Assembly (NCBI GenBank): GCA_029555025.1
Contig: JAKPTZ010000121.1
Coordinates: 71,425-114,092, forward strand
Reading direction: 5' to 3'
Source of the DNA: Deltaproteobacteria bacterium
Lineage (GTDB): Bacteria; Myxococcota_A; UBA9042; DTJE01
DNA length: 42,668 bases
The notes under the pieces are model-generated. The model saw only the letters and a program-made list of their open reading frames with translations. It made no database searches and was not told the DNA's origin. Positions 1 through 7,900 of the stretch are shown piece by piece. Made by a program: the position numbers and the translations under genes. How positions within the stretch are numbered: the first letter of the stretch is position 1; the number at the start of each line of letters is the position of its first letter.

Positions 1-701
1 GCCGAGACAGCCGCCCCGGCGAGGTTGGCGGTGGCCATTATGTAGTCCAGTCGCAGTCCCAGGTTTCTTCGAAACGCGTTCATCCTGTAGTCCCACCAGG
101 AAAAATCGGTTGCCAGCGGGTTCAGGCTGCGGAAGACATCGACCAGCCCAAGCGCCTGGAGGTCTGAAAAGGCCTGCCGCATCTGCGGGTTGTATATCAC
201 CGAGCCTTCCCACTCCGATTCGTTGCCCACATCCTGCGCCGTCGGCGCGATATTGAAGTCGCCGCAAAGGATCGTCGGTCCGAATGACTCAAGGCGCTTG
301 CCGAGCCATGTCGTGAAGCGGCCAAGCCATTCCTTCTTGTACTGATACTTGTCGCTGTCCGGTTCGGAACCATTCGGGAAATACGCTGAAATGACTGTCA
401 TGTCCGGAAATTGGCACGTCAGGAGGCGTGCCTGGGGATCGTCATCGCCCATACCCTTTTCAACGGACAAGGGGGTGTTCAGTGAAAGAATGGCCACGCC
501 GTTGTATGTTTTTTGTCCGAATGCCATGACATGGTAACCGGCGGCCTCCACATCCACGACGGGAAACTCGCCGTCGGGGGCCTTCAACTCCTGCAGGCAC
601 AGATAGTCGGGTCGTTCGCGCGCAAGCCAGTCCAGCAGGTGCTCGCGCCTTGCCCTGATCGAGTTCACGTTCCATGTTGCCGCGACCGCAAGTCCGTTCA
701 T
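1..701 (-). CDS. xth: Exodeoxyribonuclease III (3' end beyond window)
   Basis: Mg-dependent AP endonuclease / 3'-5' exonuclease of base excision repair, cytoplasmic. The translation begins MNGLAVAATWNVNSIRARR, the usual ExoIII start (TWNVNSxRxR). It then shows the metal-binding Glu in CLQELK, a YNGVAILS segment, the catalytic-loop pattern YFPNGSEPDSDKYQYK, GDFNIAPTAQDV and an LRLDYIMAT block. The frame runs off the left edge with about 234 codons present, so only the last part, including the final SDH-type His motif, is missing. The start ATG at 699-701 has an AGGAGG-like site just upstream. It is divergent to glmU with about 146 bp between. ExoIII is preferred over a general endonuclease/phosphatase fold because of the complete set of family motifs. 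Confidence 0.93.
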   Translation of the reverse strand, partial: MNGLAVAATWNVNSIRARREHLLDWLARERPDYLCLQELKAPDGEFPVVDVEAAGYHVMAFGQKTYNGVAILSLNTPLSVEKGMGDDDPQARLLTCQFPDMTVISAYFPNGSEPDSDKYQYKKEWLGRFTTWLGKRLESFGPTILCGDFNIAPTAQDVGNESEWEGSVIYNPQMRQAFSDLQALGLVDVFRSLNPLATDFSWWDYRMNAFRRNLGLRLDYIMATANLAGAAVS

Positions 702-847
702 CGGCGACCTCCTGATATCCGAGGCAGGATAACACGTCCCGCGAATCCCGGAGCACGCTGGTCGCGCATTGCCTCGCTTGGCGCAACGCGTGATATCATC
801 CCCCGGAATCGTTGATGGCCGGGAAGTCTCCCGGCATGGAGGTGCCA

Positions 848-2236
848 ATGGATCGCCTTGCGGCCGTCGTCCTCGCGGCCGGGCTCGGAACCCGGATGAA
901 ATCGGAAAAGGCCAAGTGCCTGCATTGCGCGGCCGGGATGCCCCTGATCTGGTATCCGGTGAAGGCGGCGTTCGATGCGGGCGCCGAGAAGGTCGTCATC
1001 GTTGTCGGTCACCAGCGTGAAGCGGTTCAGGCGGAGGTTTCGCGGTTGTTTCCCGAACGGGCGATTGAGTTCGTCGTCCAGGAACGTCAGCTTGGAACCG
1101 CGCATGCCACCGTGTGTGCGGCTGATTCGGTCGCGGGGTACGACTTGGCCGTATTCATCAACGGCGATCTGCCGCTTTTGACCGGAAGGACTGTCAGCGG
1201 CGTTGTGGATGCCTTCCGAAAGTCGGGTGCTTTTGCCCTGCTGACGGCGCATGTCCGGAATCCCGGTGGATTCGGCAGGATTGTTCGGGACGATCGCGGC
1301 GTATCGGAAATTGTCGAGGCCCGTGACGCGGATCCTTGCCAGCTCGCGATTGATGAAGTGAACGTGGGGGTCTATGTCGCCGCGCCTGGTCCTCTGTTTG
1401 AGAAACTGGCGCAGATTCGGGCGGCAAGCGGTTCGGGAGAGTATTACTTCACGGATGTCGTCAAGTCGTTCAGGGCCGATGGACGCGATGTTGGATCGTT
1501 TGTGCTGGCCGACTCGACGGACGCCAGGCAGGTGAACGACAGGCTTGAACTGGCCGTTGCCGAGGGTCTGCTTCACGCCCGGAAGGTTCGCGAACTTATG
1601 CTCGCCGGCGTGACTGTTCATCAGCCCGATTCGCAGATGATCGATTTTGACTGCTCGATTGGCTGCGACACCGAAGTCTTTCCGGGATGCGAACTGCGTT
1701 CGGCCACCAGGATCGGTTCCCGGTGCGTCGTCGGACGCGGGTGTGTGCTGTCGGCGACATCGGTGGGCGACGGCGTCGAGATCAAGCCGTATTCGGTTCT
1801 TTTTGATTCGGTTGTTGAAGACGGTTGCGTCCTTGGCCCCTTCTGCCACCTCCGGCCGGCGTCCAGGGCAATGCAGGGCTCTCACGTCGGGAATTTCGTG
1901 GAGCTGAAGAAAACGACACTGGGGCCCGGTTCCAAGGCCAACCACCTTGCGTACCTCGGGGACTGTCTGATCGGTTCTGGCGCCAATATCGGGGCCGGGA
2001 CGATTACCTGCAACTATGACGGCTACAAAAAGATGCCGACGGAGATTGGCGACGGCGCCTTTATCGGATCCGATTCCCAGCTTGTCGCGCCGGTCAAGGT
2101 CGGGGCTGGCGCGTACGTTGCCGCCGGCACGACGGTGACGGCGGATGTCCCTGCCGGAGCCCTGGCTATTTCGCGCGTTGAACAGAAGCACGTCGAAGGA
2201 TATGCCGCAAGGAAGAAGGCCCGTTCCGGCAGGTGA
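848..2236 (+). CDS. glmU: Bifunctional UDP-GlcNAc pyrophosphorylase / GlcN-1-P acetyltransferase
   Basis: Makes UDP-GlcNAc for peptidoglycan and LPS in two steps: acetylation of glucosamine-1-phosphate, then uridylylation. 462 aa, normal for the family. The N-terminal nucleotidyltransferase signature LAAGLGTRM is at residues 9-17; the following block reads KAKCLH where most enzymes have PKxLH. The C-terminal left-handed beta-helix shows hexapeptide repeats and the acetyltransferase signatures ANHLAYLGD and GAGTITCNYDGYKK. The ATG at 848 is chosen because GGAGG lies at 838-842 and the conserved domain starts directly; an in-frame ATG further upstream would add a non-conserved tail. Divergent from the exonuclease gene and ending 11 bp before the convergent PPC-domain gene. 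Confidence 0.96.
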   Translation: MDRLAAVVLAAGLGTRMKSEKAKCLHCAAGMPLIWYPVKAAFDAGAEKVVIVVGHQREAVQAEVSRLFPERAIEFVVQERQLGTAHATVCAADSVAGYDLAVFINGDLPLLTGRTVSGVVDAFRKSGAFALLTAHVRNPGGFGRIVRDDRGVSEIVEARDADPCQLAIDEVNVGVYVAAPGPLFEKLAQIRAASGSGEYYFTDVVKSFRADGRDVGSFVLADSTDARQVNDRLELAVAEGLLHARKVRELMLAGVTVHQPDSQMIDFDCSIGCDTEVFPGCELRSATRIGSRCVVGRGCVLSATSVGDGVEIKPYSVLFDSVVEDGCVLGPFCHLRPASRAMQGSHVGNFVELKKTTLGPGSKANHLAYLGDCLIGSGANIGAGTITCNYDGYKKMPTEIGDGAFIGSDSQLVAPVKVGAGAYVAAGTTVTADVPAGALAISRVEQKHVEGYAARKKARSGR

Positions 2237-2247
2237 GGGAATCTCGT

Positions 2248-2979
2248 TCAGCGTCTTCTGATTTCGAGTTTGAAAACCTTCCGTCCGCCAAGCTGCTTCG
2301 GGTCGTGTACCTTCATCACGCCAAGGCTGAGATCGACCTGCTTTCCCGTGGCCAGCTTGATTGAAATTTTGTCGTCGGCAGGGTCGGCTGAAATGCGGCA
2401 CACGCCGAATCTGGGATGATCGACATAGTCGCCAGCCTTCATTTCAAGGATGTTGAGTTCGGTCGCCTCGACATCGTCCGTCAGGGCCGCCGGCTGTATC
2501 GTCGTTGGCCGCTGGGGACTTGGCTGAAACTCCGGAACCACGACATTTCCCGACGGCTGAAGTTGAACCCATGGCGAGAACGGGGCGACCCGCTCGCGGA
2601 TCAGGGCAGCATCCTCGCACGTCGTAATCAGGAATTCGCAGAAAAGAACCTCGCCCCCAAGTATCAGCCCGGTTGCCGCCTGCTGGGACTGAGTCCCTTC
2701 CGACTGGCCGTACAGGCGCACATGAACCTCGTCGCCAAGAAGGGAAACGTTGCCCGTGACCGACGGGAAGAATCGCGTGCCATCAACTATGGCCTCCTGT
2801 CCGAACCCCGAATGGCCCGCGACGGCGATCACCGGATTGCGGAGCATCATGGTCGCGCAGATCCATGCGCACCTGATGGAGTTTTCCCGGCAGACCGTCT
2901 TGAACCCTGCCGCCACATCCTGCGCGGCGTCAAGCCTTCCGATAAACCTTGCGGAGTCCTCGAACCTTGTAACCAGCAT
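2248..2979 (-). CDS. PPC (DUF296)-domain protein with CarD-like C-terminal segment
   Basis: 243 aa. Residues about 1-125 have the plan of the PPC/DUF296 domain: an opening TRFEDSARFIGRLD, an ICATMMLRNPVIAV strand-helix, SVTGNVSLLGDEVHVRLYG, and a closing LGGEVLFCEFLI. These domains are small trimeric folds, found in AT-hook proteins of plants and standing alone in bacteria, where their role is unclear. After a Pro/Gln-rich linker, residues about 180-243 read GDYVDHPRFGVCRI followed by basic beta strands, resembling the start of CarD/TRCF RNA-polymerase-interacting domains (GDxVxHPxxGxGxI). A role in transcription or nucleoid organisation is inferred. It is the last gene of a leftward set with the two lipoprotein genes upstream (40 bp gap). 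Confidence 0.7.
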   Translation of the reverse strand: MLVTRFEDSARFIGRLDAAQDVAAGFKTVCRENSIRCAWICATMMLRNPVIAVAGHSGFGQEAIVDGTRFFPSVTGNVSLLGDEVHVRLYGQSEGTQSQQAATGLILGGEVLFCEFLITTCEDAALIRERVAPFSPWVQLQPSGNVVVPEFQPSPQRPTTIQPAALTDDVEATELNILEMKAGDYVDHPRFGVCRISADPADDKISIKLATGKQVDLSLGVMKVHDPKQLGGRKVFKLEIRRR

Positions 2980-3018
2980 GACTTTCCCCTGGAGTTCGTC
3001 CCCGGCGCATGACTGGCG

Positions 3019-3570
3019 TCAGGGTGTTGGTACCGGTGGCATCGCGGGCGCCTGGGGCATCGAGTCGATGAACTCGAAAACCCACGCATCGCCGTTGAAG
3101 ACTGCCTTGATCCTGGATTCGCCGACGCCTTCTATCAGCGTCAACAGGGTTGCTTCCTTCCGTGACGGATTAAACCTTCCGATTTCCGATACTTTGAACT
3201 GATTCTTCAGCATCGAGACCGGCTTTCCCGTTCCGGGAAGCACAATCATCGATATGTCGCCGGTACGCCAGTACCGAACCGCATCCATCCCCTTCGCCGC
3301 CGCCTGTCCGTTCAGCAGGGCAAGCGTCATCGGACCGAGCGCCGCCACGCAGCCTTCAGCATCGCCGGCCTGAACCGCGCGCGCGAACTCCTCGAAGGCC
3401 ATCGAGGCGGCAGACTTGTCCAGGTACCATCTGCTCTGTCCGGAAAATTCCAGCGCCTTGTCGTCCTCGCCCACCAGGGGCATGATTTCACGCTTGTATC
3501 CGCAGCCCCACGCGATCAGCATGACCAGCAGGACAGTTGGTGCAACCGGTCGGAAAGGAAGTTTCTTCAT
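3019..3570 (-). CDS. Lipoprotein, NTF2-like fold suspected
   Basis: 183 aa. A basic start and hydrophobic stretch end at a plausible lipobox, IAWGC, so the protein is probably an outer- or inner-membrane lipoprotein. The body has the feel of NTF2/DUF4878-type proteins: a helix pair (AFEEFARAVQAGDAEGCVAAL), a short middle, then strands ending NGDAWVFEFID. No catalytic motif is visible. It lies between a large lipoprotein gene (11 bp upstream) and the PPC-domain gene, all leftward and probably co-transcribed. The fold assignment is inference from the pattern of helices and strands; the lipoprotein call is firmer. Confidence 0.6.
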   Translation of the reverse strand: MKKLPFRPVAPTVLLVMLIAWGCGYKREIMPLVGEDDKALEFSGQSRWYLDKSAASMAFEEFARAVQAGDAEGCVAALGPMTLALLNGQAAAKGMDAVRYWRTGDISMIVLPGTGKPVSMLKNQFKVSEIGRFNPSRKEATLLTLIEGVGESRIKAVFNGDAWVFEFIDSMPQAPAMPPVPTP

Positions 3571-3581
3571 CAGGTTAAGTC

Positions 3582-5516
3582 TTACTTGCGGGTCGCTTCA
3601 AAGTCGCCGGTAACCAGTGCCTGCGACGTATCGCCCTGGATGTACCCGGTATACACGCCATTGATGATCTGGTCAACCATCAGGTCGCAGTCCTTGTCCA
3701 TCATCCTGGCGCTGCCGGTCAGGGAAAGCGTGGTGTCCAGGGCCAGGGCGTTCAGGAACGCCTCGACGAATCCGAAAAGGCCGGTCAGGGTGGTTCGGCA
3801 GGCCTGTTCCAGATCCTGCTGGCTGCCAATCCCGATTGCCTCAAGTATGTCACCCAGGGTTCCCGCGGCGAATCCGGCGCAGTCGATCCATCTGAACACG
3901 AGTTCGAGCATGCTGTGGGCTGGCCCTTCCGGGCTGTTCTTGGTCAATCCCGCAATGACCACTTCGTTGATTACATACAGAACCAGCTTGCCGTAATTCA
4001 ATTTGATCTCGTGCTGGTTCAGGTACATCTTGTCGAAGTCGGAAATCGCCGCCGTGAATTTGCCTTCCAGGAAATTCAGCGGGAAAGCCGGGTCATCGAT
4101 GTATTCGGCCAGGTTAAGGTCGATCAGGCCGCACTGGTCGTAGTCGGGTGCGTCCGGATCGCATCCGAATTTCCAGTAGAGATGCATTCCGTACCAGTAG
4201 TGGGTGCCCTGAACGGTCTGGTCGTTGTTCAGTTTCTTGATGAGCAGGTCGGACACCAGTTCCAGGTTGGTGATGGTGCCCATCATGTCTTCGCCGATGT
4301 CGAAGAAATCCTGCAGCCAGTCCGGCGAACTGTTGCGCAGCCATCCGGTGATCCAGTCGGCGATGATGTTCCCGATCAGGTTGTAAACCGTATCGACGAT
4401 AATCGCCCCGACCCAGAGCTTCACGATGTCCCGGATGCCTTCCATGATGGTCGTTCCGGGAGTCTCGAAAAACTTGATCATTTCCTGCAGGGCGCAGCAC
4501 ACGGTCTTTCCGATGTCGGTTCCGCCGGCCACGCAGGTCATGATCGAAGTTTCGCCGCCGGCACACTGCTTGACCATGTTTCTGAAGTCGAAGTGGTCAA
4601 TCGAGTCGTATGCCCCGGCCGGGTTCAGCACGGTCGAGTACAGATCCAGTTCCAGATCCTGGCAAACGTTCGGGCTGATGTACATCCCTTCGTAGCAGCC
4701 GGTTGCCGCAACGCACGTCGAGTTGGTTCCACCTGCCTTGGTGAAGATTGTGTAGCGCTTTTCACCCGGCAGGCAGTCGAACGTGATGCCGCTGTACATG
4801 CTGGACGCGGTTCGCGAGGCGATGATGGCCGCTTCGGGAACTTCCCTGGTTGCCGACAGCGAATTGCATCGGTACTGCTCCGGCAGGATATAGACTTCGA
4901 TGTCGCGCAGCATCTCGATGGTGCCGTCATACGACATGGAAGTCCTGAGGCAGCCGCACGGAATGTCAAACACGCGCATCAGGATGGTCTTGGAGGCGAC
5001 GTCGGGAAACTCCGGTATGGAAACGGTGACTTCGTAAATGACGCCTTCGAGCGTGCCCGCGTTGAATCCGATCCTTGCGATGCCATCTGTCGAGTTCGTC
5101 AGCAGGTTAGGGTTTTCAATGAACGCATCGCCGTTTGCCGGATTGCCGTTGACGGCGTCGTTGATGTTGGTGATTTCCGCGTGGACCATCAGGTCGCCGG
5201 CCGGCTGGTTCATGCCGTAATCGATGACTTTCGCGATGATCGGGAAGCTCGTGTTGACGCGAACGTCAAGAGGGGCCGCCAGGTCGTGAAGCAGGATGAT
5301 TTCGTAAAGGTGCTTCTCGGGTATGTCCGGGGTGCCGCCCTCGTCGCGCGTCGTTTCCTCGACCACGTCCTCGGGAGGGATCGTGTCGATTCTGCCTTCA
5401 TCTTCCGGGTACCAGATTTCAACGTCCGCGGTGAATCCGTCACCCCCGCAGGCGGAAAGCGCCATCAGGGTTCCAAGCAACGCGGCCGTCAGGAACTTGA
5501 AGAGTCGGCTTTTCAT
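3582..5516 (-). CDS. Large lipoprotein with Ig-like N-terminal domain
   Basis: 644 aa from the ATG at 5514-5516, which has GGAGG nine bases upstream and starts a clean signal sequence; an upstream in-frame ATG would add nine residues before it. The lipobox is LSAC (Cys23), followed by GGDG and an acidic linker. Residues about 60-165 look like an Ig-like (Big_1-type) domain: PLDVRVNTSFPIIAKVID, then TDGIARIGFNAGTLEGVY-type strands. A Cys-containing region follows, then a long, mostly helical region with several hydrophobic helices, including one around IVKLWVGAIIVDTVYNLIGN. The C terminus returns to beta structure (LTGSARMMDKDCDLMVD...). Not recognised as a named family; probably surface-exposed or periplasmic. 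First gene of the leftward three-gene set. Confidence 0.65.
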   Translation of the reverse strand: MKSRLFKFLTAALLGTLMALSACGGDGFTADVEIWYPEDEGRIDTIPPEDVVEETTRDEGGTPDIPEKHLYEIILLHDLAAPLDVRVNTSFPIIAKVIDYGMNQPAGDLMVHAEITNINDAVNGNPANGDAFIENPNLLTNSTDGIARIGFNAGTLEGVIYEVTVSIPEFPDVASKTILMRVFDIPCGCLRTSMSYDGTIEMLRDIEVYILPEQYRCNSLSATREVPEAAIIASRTASSMYSGITFDCLPGEKRYTIFTKAGGTNSTCVAATGCYEGMYISPNVCQDLELDLYSTVLNPAGAYDSIDHFDFRNMVKQCAGGETSIMTCVAGGTDIGKTVCCALQEMIKFFETPGTTIMEGIRDIVKLWVGAIIVDTVYNLIGNIIADWITGWLRNSSPDWLQDFFDIGEDMMGTITNLELVSDLLIKKLNNDQTVQGTHYWYGMHLYWKFGCDPDAPDYDQCGLIDLNLAEYIDDPAFPLNFLEGKFTAAISDFDKMYLNQHEIKLNYGKLVLYVINEVVIAGLTKNSPEGPAHSMLELVFRWIDCAGFAAGTLGDILEAIGIGSQQDLEQACRTTLTGLFGFVEAFLNALALDTTLSLTGSARMMDKDCDLMVDQIINGVYTGYIQGDTSQALVTGDFEATRK

Positions 5517-5542
5517 GGCCCAAGACCTCCGAATACATCGCA

Positions 5543-5572
5543 ATAATACAGTTTTACAACTTCAATACTCAA
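5543..5572 (-). promoter_or_regulatory. Possible sigma70-like promoter for the large lipoprotein gene
   Basis: On the minus strand, a TTGAGT -35 (5567-5572) is followed by an 18-base spacer and a TATTAT -10 (5543-5548), about 27 bases before the lipoprotein start. The region 5530-5590 is clearly A+T-richer than its surroundings. The matches are 4/6 and 5/6, so this is suggestive only. Confidence 0.4.
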
Positions 5573-5736
5573 TAGATATTAATCCAATGCATCGGCCGGC
5601 ATGGTTCGACCGGCGATGACGGAGCACGAACTGTCTTATCGCATGATCCGCACGCCTGTTTCGTCACCGCAACGGCGTTGAACTTCTGACGTGTTTTCTG
5701 ATAGCCTTGCGGCTGCCGGATTTTCGGGGAAACACC

Positions 5737-6396
5737 TTGATACAGCAAAGCGCCGCGAAGGTGGAACTGAGGGCATTCTCTTTCATCGACAGCCTGCAGC
5801 CGCAGCTTGCCTCCTTCATAGCCACGGTCAGTCGCGGCTTTCTTCCGATGGAAGGCGACGCGGCGCTGTTCGTCGAAATCTCGCCGGGACTGGAAATCAA
5901 CGTGCTTGCGGACCTGGTTTTCAAGGGAACCACGTGCAGGCCCGGGATGCTGGTCGTGGAGCGTGCGTACGGGCTGCTGCAGGTTCATTCGCCGGATCAG
6001 GGTCAGGTTCGCCAGGCAGGCAGGATCGTTCTTGAGCACCTTGGGCTTTCGGAGGCGGAAGCACTGAAGCCGAAGATCATTTCGTCCCAGATCATAACTG
6101 GCGTGGATAACCATCAGTCCCATCTGATCAACCGCTTGCGTCACGGGCAATTCCTGCTTGCCGGCGATGCGTTCTATATCCTCGAGATTCATCCGGCCGC
6201 CTATGCGGCAATTGCCGCGAACGAGGCTGAGAAGGTCGCCCCGATCCAGAACCTGGAGGTGATGACTTTCGGCGCATTCGGTCGTCTTTACCTTGGTGGT
6301 CCCGACGACAACATCAAGGAAGCGGCCGCGGCCGTCGAAAGGATCGTGAATGCCCTGCCGGGACGGGAGAACCAAGTGAAGTCGCTGCTGTACTGA
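5737..6396 (+). CDS. Tandem bacterial microcompartment (BMC-T-type) domain protein
   Basis: 219 aa from a TTG at 5737 with GGGGA six bases upstream; a TTG at 5707 would add ten residues without a ribosome site. Two halves show the same BMC-like alpha/beta pattern. The first (about 45-103) has an ADLVFKGTTCRPGM helix-strand, VVERAYGLLQVHS, and a closing helix. The second (about 150-210) has an AANEAEKVAPIQNLEVM helix-strand, TFGAFGRLYLGG, and a closing helix. This fits shell-type BMC domains fused in tandem, which form pseudohexamers. It stands alone: no other shell protein, encapsulation peptide or cargo enzyme pathway is nearby. An ECF sigma gene follows 110 bp downstream on the same strand. 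The call rests on pattern, not on a search. Confidence 0.65.
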   Translation: MIQQSAAKVELRAFSFIDSLQPQLASFIATVSRGFLPMEGDAALFVEISPGLEINVLADLVFKGTTCRPGMLVVERAYGLLQVHSPDQGQVRQAGRIVLEHLGLSEAEALKPKIISSQIITGVDNHQSHLINRLRHGQFLLAGDAFYILEIHPAAYAAIAANEAEKVAPIQNLEVMTFGAFGRLYLGGPDDNIKEAAAAVERIVNALPGRENQVKSLLY

Positions 6397-6506
6397 ACCG
6401 GCTTGCCCCGGTACCCTTCGGCCCGGCGTTTTCATCGGGCGGGCCCCCAACGGGAATACATCCGTGCCAGCCGTTGTTTGTCCTGGCGTGGTCGCATGGA
6501 GGAATC

Positions 6507-7163
6507 ATGAAGATTCTGCCTTTCCCGAAGTCAAGGAAGGAACGCTTCGAAAAGGAAGCTCTGCCTCTTCTGGATACGCTCTACAGGTTTGCGCTGTCGC
6601 GAACCGGGGATTCCTCCGAGGCGGACGATCTCGTGCAGGAAACTTTCATGAAGGCCTGGGATGCATTCGACAGCTACGAGAGCGGAACGAACTGCCGTGC
6701 ATGGATGTGCAGGATTCTGCGCAATACCCACATCAACCGGATCAGGGCGTCGTCGAAGGAGTTCGTGACCGACGAGATCCCGGAATCGACCGCAGGGCAA
6801 TCCCTTCCCGGCTGGGCCTTTTTCGATTTCGAGGCGCCGGATGACGCGTCGTGGCTGAAGTTCACGAGGCAGCAGATCATGGGCGCTTTCGAGCGGATGC
6901 CCCAGGAATTCCGTTCCGTCGTTGAACTGGCCGATGTTGAAGGGTTTTCGTACAGGGAAATCGCCGATGCGCTTGGAATCCCTATTGGGACCGTGATGTC
7001 GCGGCTGCACCGCGGGCGGCGCCTGATGCGCGAGATGCTCCTGGCGGTTGGCGTAGGTCCGTCAAGCGGCGCCACCGCGTCCCGGGAGGCGGCCGCCGAC
7101 GATGGCGACGAAGGTGTCCTGAGTCTTGACGGTTACAGGAGGACCGGCGGGGGCGTATCATGA
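6507..7163 (+). CDS. ECF (sigma-70 family) RNA polymerase sigma factor
   Basis: 218 aa, the size of extracytoplasmic-function sigma factors. Region 2 shows EADDLVQETFMKAWDAFDSY and a CRAWMCRILRNTHINRIR helix. Region 4 shows MPQEFRSVVELADVEGFSY followed by the helix-turn-helix REIADALGIPIGTVMSRLHRGR. The ATG at 6507 follows GGAGG at 6498-6502; the longer frame starting at 6474 has no such site. It overlaps the next gene by ATGA. That gene encodes a zinc-finger anti-sigma factor, so this is a sigma/anti-sigma pair answering an envelope or redox signal. The roughly 30-residue tail after region 4 is Gly/Ala/Asp-rich and not part of the domain. Confidence 0.93.
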   Translation: MKILPFPKSRKERFEKEALPLLDTLYRFALSRTGDSSEADDLVQETFMKAWDAFDSYESGTNCRAWMCRILRNTHINRIRASSKEFVTDEIPESTAGQSLPGWAFFDFEAPDDASWLKFTRQQIMGAFERMPQEFRSVVELADVEGFSYREIADALGIPIGTVMSRLHRGRRLMREMLLAVGVGPSSGATASREAAADDGDEGVLSLDGYRRTGGGVS

Positions 7164-7888
7164 AGTGTGAAGATGCATCGAGGTACTATGACCTTTATCT
7201 TGACGGGGAGCTTGACTCGTCCGAGATGAGGGATGTTGAGCTTCATCTCGGTTCCTGCTCGCGGTGCGCGATGGCGGTTGGCCGGGAGAAGCTTTTCAGG
7301 CAGCGGTTTTCGGAGCGTATGGCGTCTCTGAAGGCGCCGGCCAGTCTCGATGCCGTGATAAGGGCCAGAACCGCCCGCCGGCGGGCCGTGCTGGAGCCGC
7401 GCAACCTTGCGATTGCGGCGTCGATACTTGTGGTGCTCGGTGTCGGTATTCCCGTTTTTGTTTCCGTTACCAGTCCGGTCGGGGACATTGACGACGCATC
7501 CTCAAGCGTTGTTCGCGCGCATCGCCAGAGTTCCGATTCCGAGGTTTACGGCAGCCGGCAGGCCGTTCAGGGCTTCGTCAGGGCCAGGGCTCCATTTCCG
7601 ACCGAGATTCCGGTCGATGACGCCGAGGGGCGCCGTCTGATAGGGGCTCGACTGACCAGTATCCAGGACAGGCCCGCGGTAATCTATCTTTACGACGTCG
7701 GCGGTCGGCGAGTGTCGGTCGCCCAGTACCTGAAGGCATCCTCGTCGGTACCCGAATCCCTGCGAATCGGCCGGGATGGAGACTATACCGTCGCGACCTG
7801 TCCCAGGGGCGAGATTGTTCAGACGGTCGTCGGTGAAGGGAGTCGTGAAACGGTGCGTCAGTTCATTCCCGCAAGCTGCACGTTCTGA
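7160..7888 (+). CDS. Membrane anti-sigma factor with zinc-finger (zf-HC2) domain
   Basis: 242 aa. Residues 3-40 form a putative anti-sigma zinc finger: KCEDASRYYDLYLDGELDSS followed by ELHLGSCSRC, giving the His-x3-Cys-x2-Cys metal site that in RsrA/ChrR-type proteins binds zinc next to the sigma-binding helix. One transmembrane segment follows (about 76-98, NLAIAASILVVLGVGIPVFV). The periplasmic part (about 150-242) has a compact beta-rich region starting GRRLIGARL, seen in other RsiW-like proteins, and two Cys (CPRGE and SCTF) that could pair. Start ATG overlaps the sigma gene stop, implying coupled translation. It should hold the sigma at the membrane until the signal arrives. Confidence 0.87.
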   Translation: MKCEDASRYYDLYLDGELDSSEMRDVELHLGSCSRCAMAVGREKLFRQRFSERMASLKAPASLDAVIRARTARRRAVLEPRNLAIAASILVVLGVGIPVFVSVTSPVGDIDDASSSVVRAHRQSSDSEVYGSRQAVQGFVRARAPFPTEIPVDDAEGRRLIGARLTSIQDRPAVIYLYDVGGRRVSVAQYLKASSSVPESLRIGRDGDYTVATCPRGEIVQTVVGEGSRETVRQFIPASCTF

Positions 7889-7900
7889 AAATGCCTCGAT

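Noticed and set aside
698-2401. Long antisense open frame across glmU
   Set aside because: Arg/Gly/Pro-rich translation with no domain pattern; a by-product of the GC-rich third positions of glmU. The same holds for long antisense frames at 3915-5546, 19664-21421, 23459-24679 and 29074-30651.
6397-6506. ECF autoregulation promoter ahead of the sigma gene
   Set aside because: A GAACC near 6394 is seen but no matching -10 element at the right distance; too weak to call.
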